A DNA stretch of 8,232 nt from JAWXUE01 sp044432865 (GCA_044432865.1 JAWXUF010000048.1:1-8232); one strand, 5' to 3'. Shown: positions 1 to 6,185, numbered from the stretch's first letter. Notes: generated by a model from the sequence alone, not told the origin. Numbers and translations: made by a program.

Positions 1-8
1 AAAGTTAA

Positions 9-1028
9 TTACATAGTTGCAAATTTTTTAACTGTTCTAATTAATTGAGCAGTATATGACATTTCATTGTCATACCAAGTCATAATTTTAACGAATTGTT
101 TTCCATCAACATCCATTAATTGAGTACAGTTTGCATCAAATAATGATCCGAAAGATGAACCAATTACATCTGATGAAACGATTGGATCTTCAGTATATCC
201 TAAAGTTTCATTAGCAGCAGCTTTAATAGCAGCATTTACTTCTTCAACAGTAACTGTTTTAGATAATTCAACTGTTAAGTCAACAATTGAACCAGTGATA
301 GTTGGAACACGTAAAGCAGTTCCATCTAATTTACCATTTAATTCAGGTAAAACTTTACCTACTGCTTTAGCAGCACCTGTAGTTGAAGGTACGATATTAG
401 CAGCAGCAGCACGACCACGACGAGCCATGATTCCTTTTGGATGAGCAACATCTAATACAGCTTGATCATTTGTATAAGCATGAACTGTAGTCATCATTCC
501 TTTAACGATACCGAAAGTATCATTTAATACTTTAGCAACAGGAGCTAAACAGTTAGTAGTACAAGAAGCACCAGAAATAATTGTTTCTTTTCCTGTTAAT
601 ACGTTATCATTAACATTAAATACTACCATTGGAATATTTCCACTTGTTGGAGCTGAACAAACAACTTTTTTAGCTCCAGCTTTAATATGTTTATCTGCAC
701 CTTTAGGTCCAGTTTCAGCTAAGAAAATACCTGTACATTCTAAAACAACATCAACATTTAAATTACCCCATGGTAATAATTCAGGATCTCTTTCAGCTAA
801 GATTTTGATTTCTTTACCGTTAACAACGATTGAATCACCTTTAACTTCTACAGTTCCTTTGAATGGTCCTTGAGCTGAATCATATTTTAATAAATATGCT
901 AATTGAGCTGCATCACTTAAATCATTGATTGCAACAACCTCAAATCCTTCACTTTCGTTCATTAATCTGAATGCAAGACGACCAATACGTCCGAATCCAT
1001 TAATAGCTACTTTTACATTTTTTGCCAT
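9..1028 (-). CDS. gap: Glyceraldehyde-3-phosphate dehydrogenase, type I (glycolytic)
   Basis: Cytosolic glycolytic enzyme that oxidatively phosphorylates glyceraldehyde-3-phosphate to 1,3-bisphosphoglycerate with NAD+. The 339-residue product is full length. The N-terminal Rossmann motif NGFGRIGR is at residues 10-17, the NAD-ribose Asp at 36 (AIND), the catalytic motif ASCTTNC with Cys156, the activating His183 in TTVHAYTND, the phosphate-site run STTGAAKA near 215-222, and the C-terminal WYDNE motif. Asp36 followed by Leu favours NAD over NADP. The start is supported by an AGGAGG ribosome binding site at 1038-1043. The S-loop (about 190-210, VLDVAHPKGIMARRGRAAAA) is about three residues longer than in the Bacillus enzyme and has Ala where the usual PH dipeptide has Pro. 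The gene diverges from clpP and has its own promoter. The stop codon is at 9-11, so what follows it is outside the window. Confidence 0.97.
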   Translation of the reverse strand: MAKNVKVAINGFGRIGRLAFRLMNESEGFEVVAINDLSDAAQLAYLLKYDSAQGPFKGTVEVKGDSIVVNGKEIKILAERDPELLPWGNLNVDVVLECTGIFLAETGPKGADKHIKAGAKKVVCSAPTSGNIPMVVFNVNDNVLTGKETIISGASCTTNCLAPVAKVLNDTFGIVKGMMTTVHAYTNDQAVLDVAHPKGIMARRGRAAAANIVPSTTGAAKAVGKVLPELNGKLDGTALRVPTITGSIVDLTVELSKTVTVEEVNAAIKAAANETLGYTEDPIVSSDVIGSSFGSLFDANCTQLMDVDGKQFVKIMTWYDNEMSYTAQLIRTVKKFATM

Positions 1029-1056
1029 TGTGTAATTCCTCCTAATTTTCTTTTGT

Positions 1057-1075
1057 CAAATTAAATAATAATTTG
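1057..1075 (-). repeat. Short inverted repeat in the gap leader
   Basis: CAAATTA and TAATTTG are perfect 7-base arms around a 5-base centre. The element lies between the predicted gap start site and its ribosome binding site. It could be an operator just downstream of the promoter or a 5' mRNA hairpin; in such A+T-rich DNA chance is also possible. Confidence 0.35.
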
Positions 1076-1090
1076 CTTTTTACATTTTTT

Positions 1091-1119
1091 ATTGTAACAC
1101 TTTTATAAAAAATTAACAA
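1091..1119 (-). promoter_or_regulatory. Predicted SigA promoter of gap
   Basis: On the minus strand, -35 TTGTTA (1114-1119) and -10 TACAAT (1091-1096) are separated by 17 bases, and TGT directly before the -10 makes an extended -10. Transcription would begin near 1084, giving a leader of about 55 nt before the gap start codon. Inferred from consensus match and position only. Confidence 0.6.
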
Positions 1120-1158
1120 GCACTTTTTATAATTTGACATTTGTTTACAACCTATATA

Positions 1159-1221
1159 TTAGTTTGTGTATAAATAGTAATTCATATACAAAACACTTAA
1201 GTATATGCACACAAATACTAA
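1159..1221. repeat. Nested imperfect inverted repeat in the gap-clpP intergenic region
   Basis: Three arm pairs share one centre: TTAG (1159-1162) with CTAA (1218-1221), TTTGTGT (1163-1169) with ACACAAA (1209-1215), and CATATAC (1183-1189) with GTATATG (1201-1207). That is 18 pairable bases, interrupted by a 2-base bulge and an asymmetric internal loop. The element sits upstream of the clpP-proximal -10 box, so it could be a regulator site, or a leader hairpin if clpP is transcribed from further upstream. No known operator consensus matches it convincingly. Confidence 0.45.
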
Positions 1222-1244
1222 CATATTATTTATATGAAGTATTT

Positions 1245-1250
1245 TATAAT
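1245..1250 (+). promoter_or_regulatory. Candidate -10 box of clpP
   Basis: A perfect TATAAT lies 25 bases before the clpP ATG, placing transcription start near 1257 and leaving a short leader that contains the ribosome binding site. No good -35 hexamer lies 16-18 bases upstream, which would fit a weak or activated promoter. A TTGACA at 1134-1139 with TATATT at 1155-1160 (15-base spacing) is an alternative upstream promoter. Confidence 0.4.
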
Positions 1251-1275
1251 GTTTTAAAATGAAAGGAAGAAAAAT

Positions 1276-1860
1276 ATGGATATAATACCTTATGTTATAG
1301 AAAAAACAAGTAGTGGAGAAAGATCATTTGATATATTTTCAAGATTATTAAAAGATAGAATTATAATGTTAACTGGTGAAGTTACTACAGAAAGAGCAAA
1401 TCTAATAGTTTCAGAACTTTTATATTTAGATTCCGTGAATAACAATGATATCTATTTATATATTAATAGTCCGGGTGGTCTTGTTACAGGAGGTATGGCA
1501 ATATATGATACAATGAATTTTATCACTTCTAATGTAATAACAATTTGCATTGGAATGGCAGCTTCTATGGGAGCATTCATTTTATCTAGCGGACATAAAA
1601 GATACGCTTTATTAAATAGTGAAGTAATGATTCATCAGCCACTAGGTGGAGCATCAGGTCAAGCGACTGATGTATTAATACATGCAAAATGGCTACAACA
1701 TACTAAAGATAAGTTAAATAGAATATTAGCAGATAATACAAATCAATCTTTAGAAACAGTTATATTTGATACAGAAAGAGATAATTTTATGACTGCTAAA
1801 CAAGCTAAAGAATATGGAATTATTGATGAAATAATAATTAATAAAGAAACTTTAAAATAG
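1276..1860 (+). CDS. clpP: ATP-dependent Clp protease proteolytic subunit ClpP
   Basis: Serine peptidase that forms a tetradecameric chamber and degrades proteins fed to it by Clp/Hsp100 unfoldases such as ClpX and ClpC in the cytosol. The 194-residue length is normal. The sequence shows NSPGG (64-68), the active-site Ser97 in GMAASMGAF, the catalytic His120 in VMIHQPLGG, and the third triad residue Asp169 in DTERDNFM. A ribosome binding site AAAGGAAG ends 6 bases before the ATG. Some positions depart from the common Firmicute sequence (for example LLNSEVMIH and HAKWLQHTKDKLN), but no key residue is lost. The gene is monocistronic, divergent from gap, and followed by a terminator. Spx, a classic ClpXP substrate in Bacillus, is encoded about 6 kb away in this window, though nothing in the sequence links their expression. 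Confidence 0.96.
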   Translation: MDIIPYVIEKTSSGERSFDIFSRLLKDRIIMLTGEVTTERANLIVSELLYLDSVNNNDIYLYINSPGGLVTGGMAIYDTMNFITSNVITICIGMAASMGAFILSSGHKRYALLNSEVMIHQPLGGASGQATDVLIHAKWLQHTKDKLNRILADNTNQSLETVIFDTERDNFMTAKQAKEYGIIDEIIINKETLK

Positions 1861-1862
1861 AA

Positions 1863-1893
1863 AAGAGGATATCAAAATGATATCCTCTTCTCT
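1863..1893. terminator. Bidirectional intrinsic terminator between clpP and the zinc-ribbon gene
   Basis: Perfect 11-base arms (1863-1873 and 1879-1889) flank an AAAAT loop. On the minus strand the hairpin is followed by a TTTTCTATTTT-like tract, a good U-rich tail for the gene at 1895-2176. On the plus strand the tail is only CTCTATT, which is weaker. Its position between two convergent genes fits a shared terminator. Confidence 0.75.
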
Positions 1894-1894
1894 A

Positions 1895-2176
1895 TTAAAA
1901 TGCCATGAATTTAGACATAGTAAATAAAAATATTATAATAAATAGAATTGTTATTACAGCACTGATAATAAATTTTATTTTAAAAAATGTGAAAACCGTA
2001 CCTTTATGTTTATTAAAAAACATCCCAGTACGTTGCATACTTTCTCTTGTTATATCTTCCATTGATGACTTCACATTAAAAACCGATTTGCAATGCTCAC
2101 ATACTATTTTTGTATCAAAAGCATTTGCTACTAATGCTGCACCACAGTTTGGACATAGACTTTGTGTAAATTCCAT
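1895..2176 (-). CDS. Small zinc-ribbon protein with one C-terminal membrane helix
   Basis: A 93-residue protein of unknown function. The N-terminus carries two CxxC knuckles, Cys8/Cys11 (CPNC) and Cys26/Cys29 (CEHC), typical of a zinc ribbon. A polar linker with several basic residues follows, then one strongly hydrophobic segment at about 67-90 that should cross the membrane. The ribbon would face the cytoplasm if the basic residues before the helix set the topology; that is inference. The start is supported by GAGGTGAT at 2180-2187. It has its own predicted promoter between it and the ABC transporter operon, so it is probably a separate unit, although no clear terminator separates them. The overlapping plus-strand reading frame lacks protein-like features. 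Nothing in the sequence identifies a partner. Confidence 0.8.
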   Translation of the reverse strand: MEFTQSLCPNCGAALVANAFDTKIVCEHCKSVFNVKSSMEDITRESMQRTGMFFNKHKGTVFTFFKIKFIISAVITILFIIIFLFTMSKFMAF

Positions 2177-2196
2177 CGTATCACCTCAATGTTTCT

Positions 2197-2225
2197 ATAA
2201 TACCATTACATCATAAAAAAATCAA
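2197..2225 (-). promoter_or_regulatory. Predicted SigA promoter of the zinc-ribbon gene
   Basis: On the minus strand, -35 TTGATT (2220-2225) and -10 TATTAT (2197-2202) are 17 bases apart, with TGG before the -10 forming an extended -10. The transcript would start near 2190, so the leader would be very short and begin at the ribosome binding site region. The -35 ends two bases beyond the stop codon of the ABC ATPase gene. Confidence 0.5.
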
Positions 2226-2227
2226 TT

Positions 2228-3088
2228 TTATAATACAGCATCAAGGAATTTTTTTAATTTTTCATCTTTAGGATTTTCAAATAATTCCTTTGGTGGAGCC
2301 ATTTCTTTAATAACACCATCTGCCATAAAGACTACTTTATCACTAACTTCTTTAGCAAATGCCATTTCATGAGTAACAATAATTAATGTAATACCACTAT
2401 TAGCTAGTGACTTAATTACATTAAGTACTTCTTTTACCATTTCTGGATCGAGTGCACTTGTTGGTTCATCAAAAAGTAATACTTCTGGATTCATTGCAAG
2501 TCCTCTAATAATACTCAAACGTTGTTGTTGTCCACCTGATAAACCTTGAACTTTTGAGTTTGCTTTATCTTCTAAACCAACCTTCTTTAATAATTCATGT
2601 GCTTTTTCTTCTGCTTCTTCTTTAGACATTAGTCCTAATGTTATAGGTGCCATAGTTATGTTTTCTAAAACAGATAAATTTTTAAATATATTAAAACTTT
2701 GGAAAACCATACCAACCTTTTGTCTATATTTATTTATTTGAGTTTCTAATTGTTTAACTTTTTTATTAGTTATAACATCTTGTTTCTTAATTTCGTTTTT
2801 TAATTGTTTTTGTAATGATTTATTATTTTGATCATTATTTATTTGTTCATGTATTTTTGTAATAGTTTCATAGTCAGTTTCAATGTTAAATATTTCTTCA
2901 CCATTACAAATGATAGAACCATTTTGAGGTATTTCTAATAAATTAATACTTCTTAATAAAGTTGATTTACCAGACCCAGAAGCACCAATGATAGATACTA
3001 CTTCTCCTTGCTTAATTTCTAAATCTACACCTTTCAATACTTGTAAAGCACCGAAATTCTTATATAAATTTTTTACTTGAATTGACAT
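2228..3088 (-). CDS. Amino-acid ABC transporter ATP-binding protein (GlnQ/HisP family) with an internal insertion
   Basis: Cytoplasmic ATPase subunit that powers the permease encoded just upstream. All nucleotide-binding motifs are present: Walker A GASGSGKST (35-43), Q-loop Gln130 in VGMVFQSFNIF, signature LSGGQQQR (183-190), Walker B VLLFDEP with Glu208, D-loop SALD (211-214), and switch His240 in VTHEM. At 286 residues it is about 40 longer than the usual 240-250. The excess is a charged Lys/Gln/Asn-rich segment at about 68-119 between the early beta strands and the Q-loop, which looks helical and possibly coiled-coil. The ribosome binding site AAGGAGG overlaps the stop codon of the permease gene 10 bases upstream, suggesting coupled translation. 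This is the last gene of the T-box operon. Confidence 0.95.
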   Translation of the reverse strand: MSIQVKNLYKNFGALQVLKGVDLEIKQGEVVSIIGASGSGKSTLLRSINLLEIPQNGSIICNGEEIFNIETDYETITKIHEQINNDQNNKSLQKQLKNEIKKQDVITNKKVKQLETQINKYRQKVGMVFQSFNIFKNLSVLENITMAPITLGLMSKEEAEEKAHELLKKVGLEDKANSKVQGLSGGQQQRLSIIRGLAMNPEVLLFDEPTSALDPEMVKEVLNVIKSLANSGITLIIVTHEMAFAKEVSDKVVFMADGVIKEMAPPKELFENPKDEKLKKFLDAVL

Positions 3089-3098
3089 AATATCCTCC

Positions 3099-4649
3099 TT
3101 ACGCTTCCATTTTACTTTCTAAATATTTTATACCTTTTGTTGCACTAAATGTTAAAACAAAATAAACAATAGCAATTACTATAAATGGTTCTAATGTTAA
3201 ATACGTTAAAGACGTAATTGTATTTTTAATAGTCATTAAATCTCCAACAAAGAATACTGAAGCAAGCGACGTTTCTTTAATTAACATTACAAATTCATTA
3301 CCTAAAGCAGGTGATATTTTTTTGATAGCCTGAGGTAAAACAACCTTTTTCATCGCTTGAATTTTAGATAACCCTAAACTTCTACAAGCTTCATATTGAC
3401 CTTTATCAATACCTTCAATACCAGCTCTAATAATTTCACTTACATAAGCACCACTGTTTAAAATCAATGCAACACATACACTTAAAAATGGTGACCATGA
3501 ATTTGGTACGATAATGTAAATAACCCATAATTGTAATAATAATGGTACTCCTCTAACGACTTCAATATATGTTGTTCCGATAACACGCAATGGTTTAATA
3601 TTGTTTTTCTTTAACGCAAGTAATCCTACTCCTAATATTGTACCAAATATAACTGTTAGAATACTTAATGCAACAGTAATACCAGCACCTTCAAGGAAAT
3701 ACGATCCATATCTTCCAACTATTTGAAACACCCTAACAATAAATACATTAGATGGGTTAAATGAAATTTCATTAGCATATTCAACGAAAGATGTTTTCCA
3801 TTCAGTATATTGACCTTCTGGAATTGTCTCAATTGCCTCACTTAAATATTTAGTTAAGGTATTTCCTTTTTTAACTAAACCACATGTACCTATTCCAACA
3901 ACACTAAATTGAAAAACTTCTACAATAACAATATCTTGATTGTTATTTACGATAACCTCGGCAGCACCTTGAGAATATGCCATGAATTCGACACCACCAT
4001 TTTGTAATTCTAAAATGGCATTTTCATTTTTTACATATTTTGTTTTAGCATCACTTAACTGATCTTTAACTAAAGACTCTTGTAAAGAACCTTCTTGAAA
4101 ACCAATTGTAATAGTACTTTTATTAATATCATCAACGCTTGTATACTTTTCTAAATTTGATTTAAGTGTCATTAAAACTTGACTTCCTGGTGCTGCATCT
4201 TGATATACACTTGTGAAATCATAACTTTGCGCTCTTAAAGCTGTTTGCGATAACCCAGAAAATACAACATCACTTTTACCATTTGATAAATCAATTGTCA
4301 TACCATCAAAAGTTGATGTAACAAATTCTAATTCAAGACCTAATGATTTAGCAACATATAAAGAAACTGCAGATTCAGTCCCCTGTACTCTACTTAATCC
4401 AGTTAAATCTAAATCAAGGAAACTAGAAGGAGCAAAATCAGGAGATGTACCTACACTTAATTTTCCTGGATTAATAAGTAATGTATCTAGTTCAGTTTGA
4501 CTTAAATTTTCATAATCATCAAAATTAAGTTTATCTACTTCCATTGTTGTATAATCAAACAAATGTGATCTATCTGTATGATCTGCGCATGCAGTCAAAC
4601 CAACTGCAACAAATAAACATGTAAATATTAATATAATTCTTTTAATCAT
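3099..4649 (-). CDS. Fused substrate-binding lipoprotein and ABC permease for an amino acid or derivative
   Basis: A single 516-residue chain combines the extracellular receptor and membrane channel of a polar-amino-acid uptake system. Residues 1-20 form a lipoprotein signal peptide with the lipobox LTAC, so Cys21 should be lipidated. A HisJ-type binding domain runs from about 62 to 295, with Phe72 in the ligand-stacking position and Arg139 (SGLSQTALR) in the carboxylate-binding position. A HisM/GlnP permease domain runs from about 305 to 510, with several hydrophobic helices and the EAA-type loop (about 420-451) that contacts the ATPase. By my alignment, the two HisJ Asp residues that bind the side chain and alpha-amino group are replaced by Ser69 and Ser226. 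The ATG lies inside the end of the M20 gene (8-base overlap) and is preceded by AAGGAGGAG at 4657-4665. Such fusions are common in Firmicutes; the substrate is unproven. Confidence 0.93.
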   Translation of the reverse strand: MIKRIILIFTCLFVAVGLTACADHTDRSHLFDYTTMEVDKLNFDDYENLSQTELDTLLINPGKLSVGTSPDFAPSSFLDLDLTGLSRVQGTESAVSLYVAKSLGLELEFVTSTFDGMTIDLSNGKSDVVFSGLSQTALRAQSYDFTSVYQDAAPGSQVLMTLKSNLEKYTSVDDINKSTITIGFQEGSLQESLVKDQLSDAKTKYVKNENAILELQNGGVEFMAYSQGAAEVIVNNNQDIVIVEVFQFSVVGIGTCGLVKKGNTLTKYLSEAIETIPEGQYTEWKTSFVEYANEISFNPSNVFIVRVFQIVGRYGSYFLEGAGITVALSILTVIFGTILGVGLLALKKNNIKPLRVIGTTYIEVVRGVPLLLQLWVIYIIVPNSWSPFLSVCVALILNSGAYVSEIIRAGIEGIDKGQYEACRSLGLSKIQAMKKVVLPQAIKKISPALGNEFVMLIKETSLASVFFVGDLMTIKNTITSLTYLTLEPFIVIAIVYFVLTFSATKGIKYLESKMEA

Positions 4650-5796
4650 TTAAAAACTCCTCCTTCATTTGTTTAATTAATTCTTTATCCATTAAACATT
4701 CTAGACCTAATAAAGCTAAACAAATAGCTCCATCAGTTAATGCTTTCTTTCCTACAGGACTAATTGTACAACTAGCAAATTCAACACTATGACCATTAAC
4801 ATCATTATCGCAAATTTTGATATTTCCTTGTACTGTTGGACACTTGTATGAAGTTGCCCCAACGTCTGTACTCCCAGCAGGTGTTTCATTTACATCATGA
4901 ACATTTGTTAAACCATGTTCTTCCATTATACTTTTTAATTTAAGTGCTGAAGTATAATTTATTTTTGTATCCTCATAAATACACTCATATATAGAATCAG
5001 TAACTGTACAATTATTAGCTTGTGCACAAGAATTTGCAATATTTTTAGCTTTCTCAACAATTTCTTTTGCATATGCAATTGTTGGAGCTCTAAAATAATA
5101 ATCAGCACAAGAATAATCAGGAATTACATTAGCAGCAGATCCACCATTTGTTATTACTCCATGAATAAATGTACCAGGTTTTGCAAATTGTCTTAACATA
5201 TTAATATTTTGATATGTCATTACACATGCATCTAATGCACTTGCACCTTCATAAGGTCTACATCCATGCGCTGTTTTACCTTTAAATTCAAATCTCATTG
5301 GTATAATTGCACTACTTCTATTTCCAATACCATTTTTACTTGATGGGTGAAATTGCATACAAATATCCATTTCATCAAATACACCTTTTGCAGCCATATG
5401 TACTTTCCCACCAAAGTTTTCTTCTGCTGGAGTACCAAACACATGTAACGATCCACCTAATTCATCAACTGCATTCTTTAATGAAACAGCTGCTAAAATT
5501 GATGTTACACCTATTAAGTTATGTCCACATCCATGACCAATATCAGGTAATGCATCATACTCACACATGAATCCAATTTTAGGACCATCTTTTTTAGATT
5601 TATATACTCCTAAATAATCTGTCTCTAATACATAAGGATGTTTTGTTTCAAAACCATTCTTAACTAAGATATCTGATAATAATTTAGATCCATATACTTC
5701 TTCATTTCCAATTTCAGGATTATCATATAAATTTTTTACATATCCGTGAAACTCATTTGTTAACTCATTTACAATTTTTTTAATATTTTCTTTCAT
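4642..5796 (-). CDS. M20 family metallo-amidohydrolase/dipeptidase (PM20D2/AbgB-like)
   Basis: Predicted cytosolic zinc hydrolase that cleaves an amide or peptide bond, releasing an amino acid from a dipeptide or N-acyl derivative. The 384-residue protein has the M20D signature EYDALPDIGHGCGHN (79-93) with metal ligands expected at Cys90 and His92, the catalytic GTPAEE (Glu125/Glu126), His150 in QFHPS, the dimerisation-domain motif KTAHG (His177), and a late metal-ligand His336 in NGHSVE. The pattern is closest to PM20D2 (beta-alanyl-lysine dipeptidase) and AbgB. I place the start at ATG 5794-5796, behind AAGGAGAG (5803-5810). The open frame extends upstream, but that part runs through the T-box terminator and cannot be coding. 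It is the first gene of the operon, overlapping the transporter gene, which suggests that it acts on what the transporter brings in. Exact substrate unknown. Confidence 0.92.
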   Translation of the reverse strand: MKENIKKIVNELTNEFHGYVKNLYDNPEIGNEEVYGSKLLSDILVKNGFETKHPYVLETDYLGVYKSKKDGPKIGFMCEYDALPDIGHGCGHNLIGVTSILAAVSLKNAVDELGGSLHVFGTPAEENFGGKVHMAAKGVFDEMDICMQFHPSSKNGIGNRSSAIIPMRFEFKGKTAHGCRPYEGASALDACVMTYQNINMLRQFAKPGTFIHGVITNGGSAANVIPDYSCADYYFRAPTIAYAKEIVEKAKNIANSCAQANNCTVTDSIYECIYEDTKINYTSALKLKSIMEEHGLTNVHDVNETPAGSTDVGATSYKCPTVQGNIKICDNDVNGHSVEFASCTISPVGKKALTDGAICLALLGLECLMDKELIKQMKEEFLND

Positions 5797-5816
5797 CTTT
5801 CTCTCTCCTTTAAAAT

Positions 5817-5884
5817 AAAAAAAGTCTCTTGTTATAATAACAAGAGACGAACATAATATCCGTGGTACCACTCTAATTGTTAGA
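5817..5884 (-). promoter_or_regulatory. T-box antiterminator/terminator module 2 (duplicate without Stem I)
   Basis: The T-box core AGAGTGGTACCACG lies at 5861-5874, and the upstream TCTAACAAT (5876-5884) is identical to that of module 1 (5966-5974). The antiterminator pairs AGAG with CTCT and ACG with CGT around the TGGTACC bulge. Only about 25 bases separate its first conserved base from the T run of terminator 1, too few for a second Stem I. The duplicated block starts at the 3' strand of Stem III; the 5' strand GTTAGA is not repeated. Confidence 0.88.
5824..5848 (-). terminator. T-box terminator 2
   Basis: GTCTCTTGTTAT and ATAACAAGAGAC are perfectly complementary around a single base (in practice a shorter stem with a small loop), followed by seven T at 5817-5823. 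It ends 7 bases before the ribosome binding site of the M20 gene and is a fully paired, strong-looking terminator. Confidence 0.88.
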
Positions 5885-5909
5885 AATATAAAATAATAGT
5901 TGTATGTAT

Positions 5910-5974
5910 AAAAAAAGCCCCTTGCATAAATGCAAGAGACGAATAATTATCGCGGTACCACTCTTATTGTTAGA
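5910..5974 (-). promoter_or_regulatory. T-box antiterminator/terminator module 1
   Basis: The T-box core AGAGTGGTACCGCG lies at 5951-5964. The antiterminator pairs AAGAG with CTCTT and GCG with CGT around the 7-base TGGTACC bulge. The competing terminator pairs 5931-5940 with 5917-5926 (10 pairs including two G-U) around a TTTA loop, followed by seven T. This is the copy directly linked to Stem I and Stem III. Confidence 0.9.
5917..5940 (-). terminator. T-box terminator 1
   Basis: Arms GTCTCTTGCA and TGCAAGGGGC around TTTA, followed by seven T at 5910-5916. GTCTCTT is shared with the antiterminator, giving the mutually exclusive pairing expected of a T-box. Confidence 0.88.
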
Positions 5975-6138
5975 TTTTTCTAACCACTTTGTCATTAACG
6001 CTGATTAAACGGTTATCCTTTTAGATAACATCTCAGAAGGTACGTTTCAATTATCCTTACATTTACTAGACTCACACCAACTCTAGCTCGCTTGAAAATA
6101 GTAATAATTTACTTTTCTTCATCACTGAATATGTATAC

Positions 6139-6167
6139 ATTATAATACTACTAATTCATAAAATCAA
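6139..6167 (-). promoter_or_regulatory. Predicted SigA promoter of the T-box operon
   Basis: On the minus strand, -35 TTGATT (6162-6167) and a perfect -10 TATAAT (6139-6144) are 17 bases apart. Transcription from about 6132 would start just before Stem I, exactly where a T-box leader should begin. Confidence 0.75.
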
Positions 6168-6185
6168 TATCTTTTTTTATTTTTA

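Larger units (their letters stand above)
5797..6132 (-). ncRNA. T-box riboswitch leader with one Stem I and two antiterminator/terminator modules
   Basis: The leader senses uncharged tRNA and controls the M20/transporter operon. Stem I runs from about 6132 to 6033. Its lower helix pairs GAAG (6117-6120) with CTTC (6036-6039), followed by AGTA on the 5' side of the specifier loop (6110-6113). Helix AATTAT/ATAATT (6104-6109 with 6049-6054) comes next, then the AG-bulge region AGCGAGC (6086-6092) and a distal loop containing GGTGTGAG (6071-6078) closed by CTAGA/TCTAG. The 3' specifier strand is GAAACGTAC (6040-6048); CGT at 6042-6044, followed by the expected A, reads as an Arg codon, with ACG (Thr) as the alternative. 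A hairpin GTTATC/GATAAC and a GTTAGA/TCTAAC Stem III follow, then two T-box modules in series. Both have UGGU, which pairs with a tRNA ending in ACCA. Confidence 0.9.

Noticed and set aside
1133..1149. Possible CtsR operator (TTTGACA-TTT-GTTTACA) upstream of clpP
   Set aside because: The first heptad is good, but the second matches only 4 of 7 positions of the TTTGACC repeat, which is not convincing in A+T-rich DNA. The spacing to the nearest promoter elements is also uncertain.
1905..2216. 103-codon open frame on the plus strand
   Set aside because: Antisense shadow of the zinc-ribbon gene; no ribosome binding site, no recognisable domain, and it reads through that gene's promoter.
5307..5570. 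87-codon open frame on the plus strand
   Set aside because: Antisense shadow of the conserved M20 gene; His/Leu/Gln-rich low-complexity translation with no start signal.
5797..5871. Upstream extension of the M20 reading frame from a GTG near 5871
   Set aside because: It runs through the T-box bulge and terminator 2, has no ribosome binding site, and gives an N-terminus unlike the family. The ATG at 5796 has a good AAGGAGAG.
5817..6132. Two independent full tandem T-boxes
   Set aside because: Only one Stem I (specifier loop, AG bulge, distal GGTGTGAG) is present; the space before module 2 is about 25 bases, too short for another.
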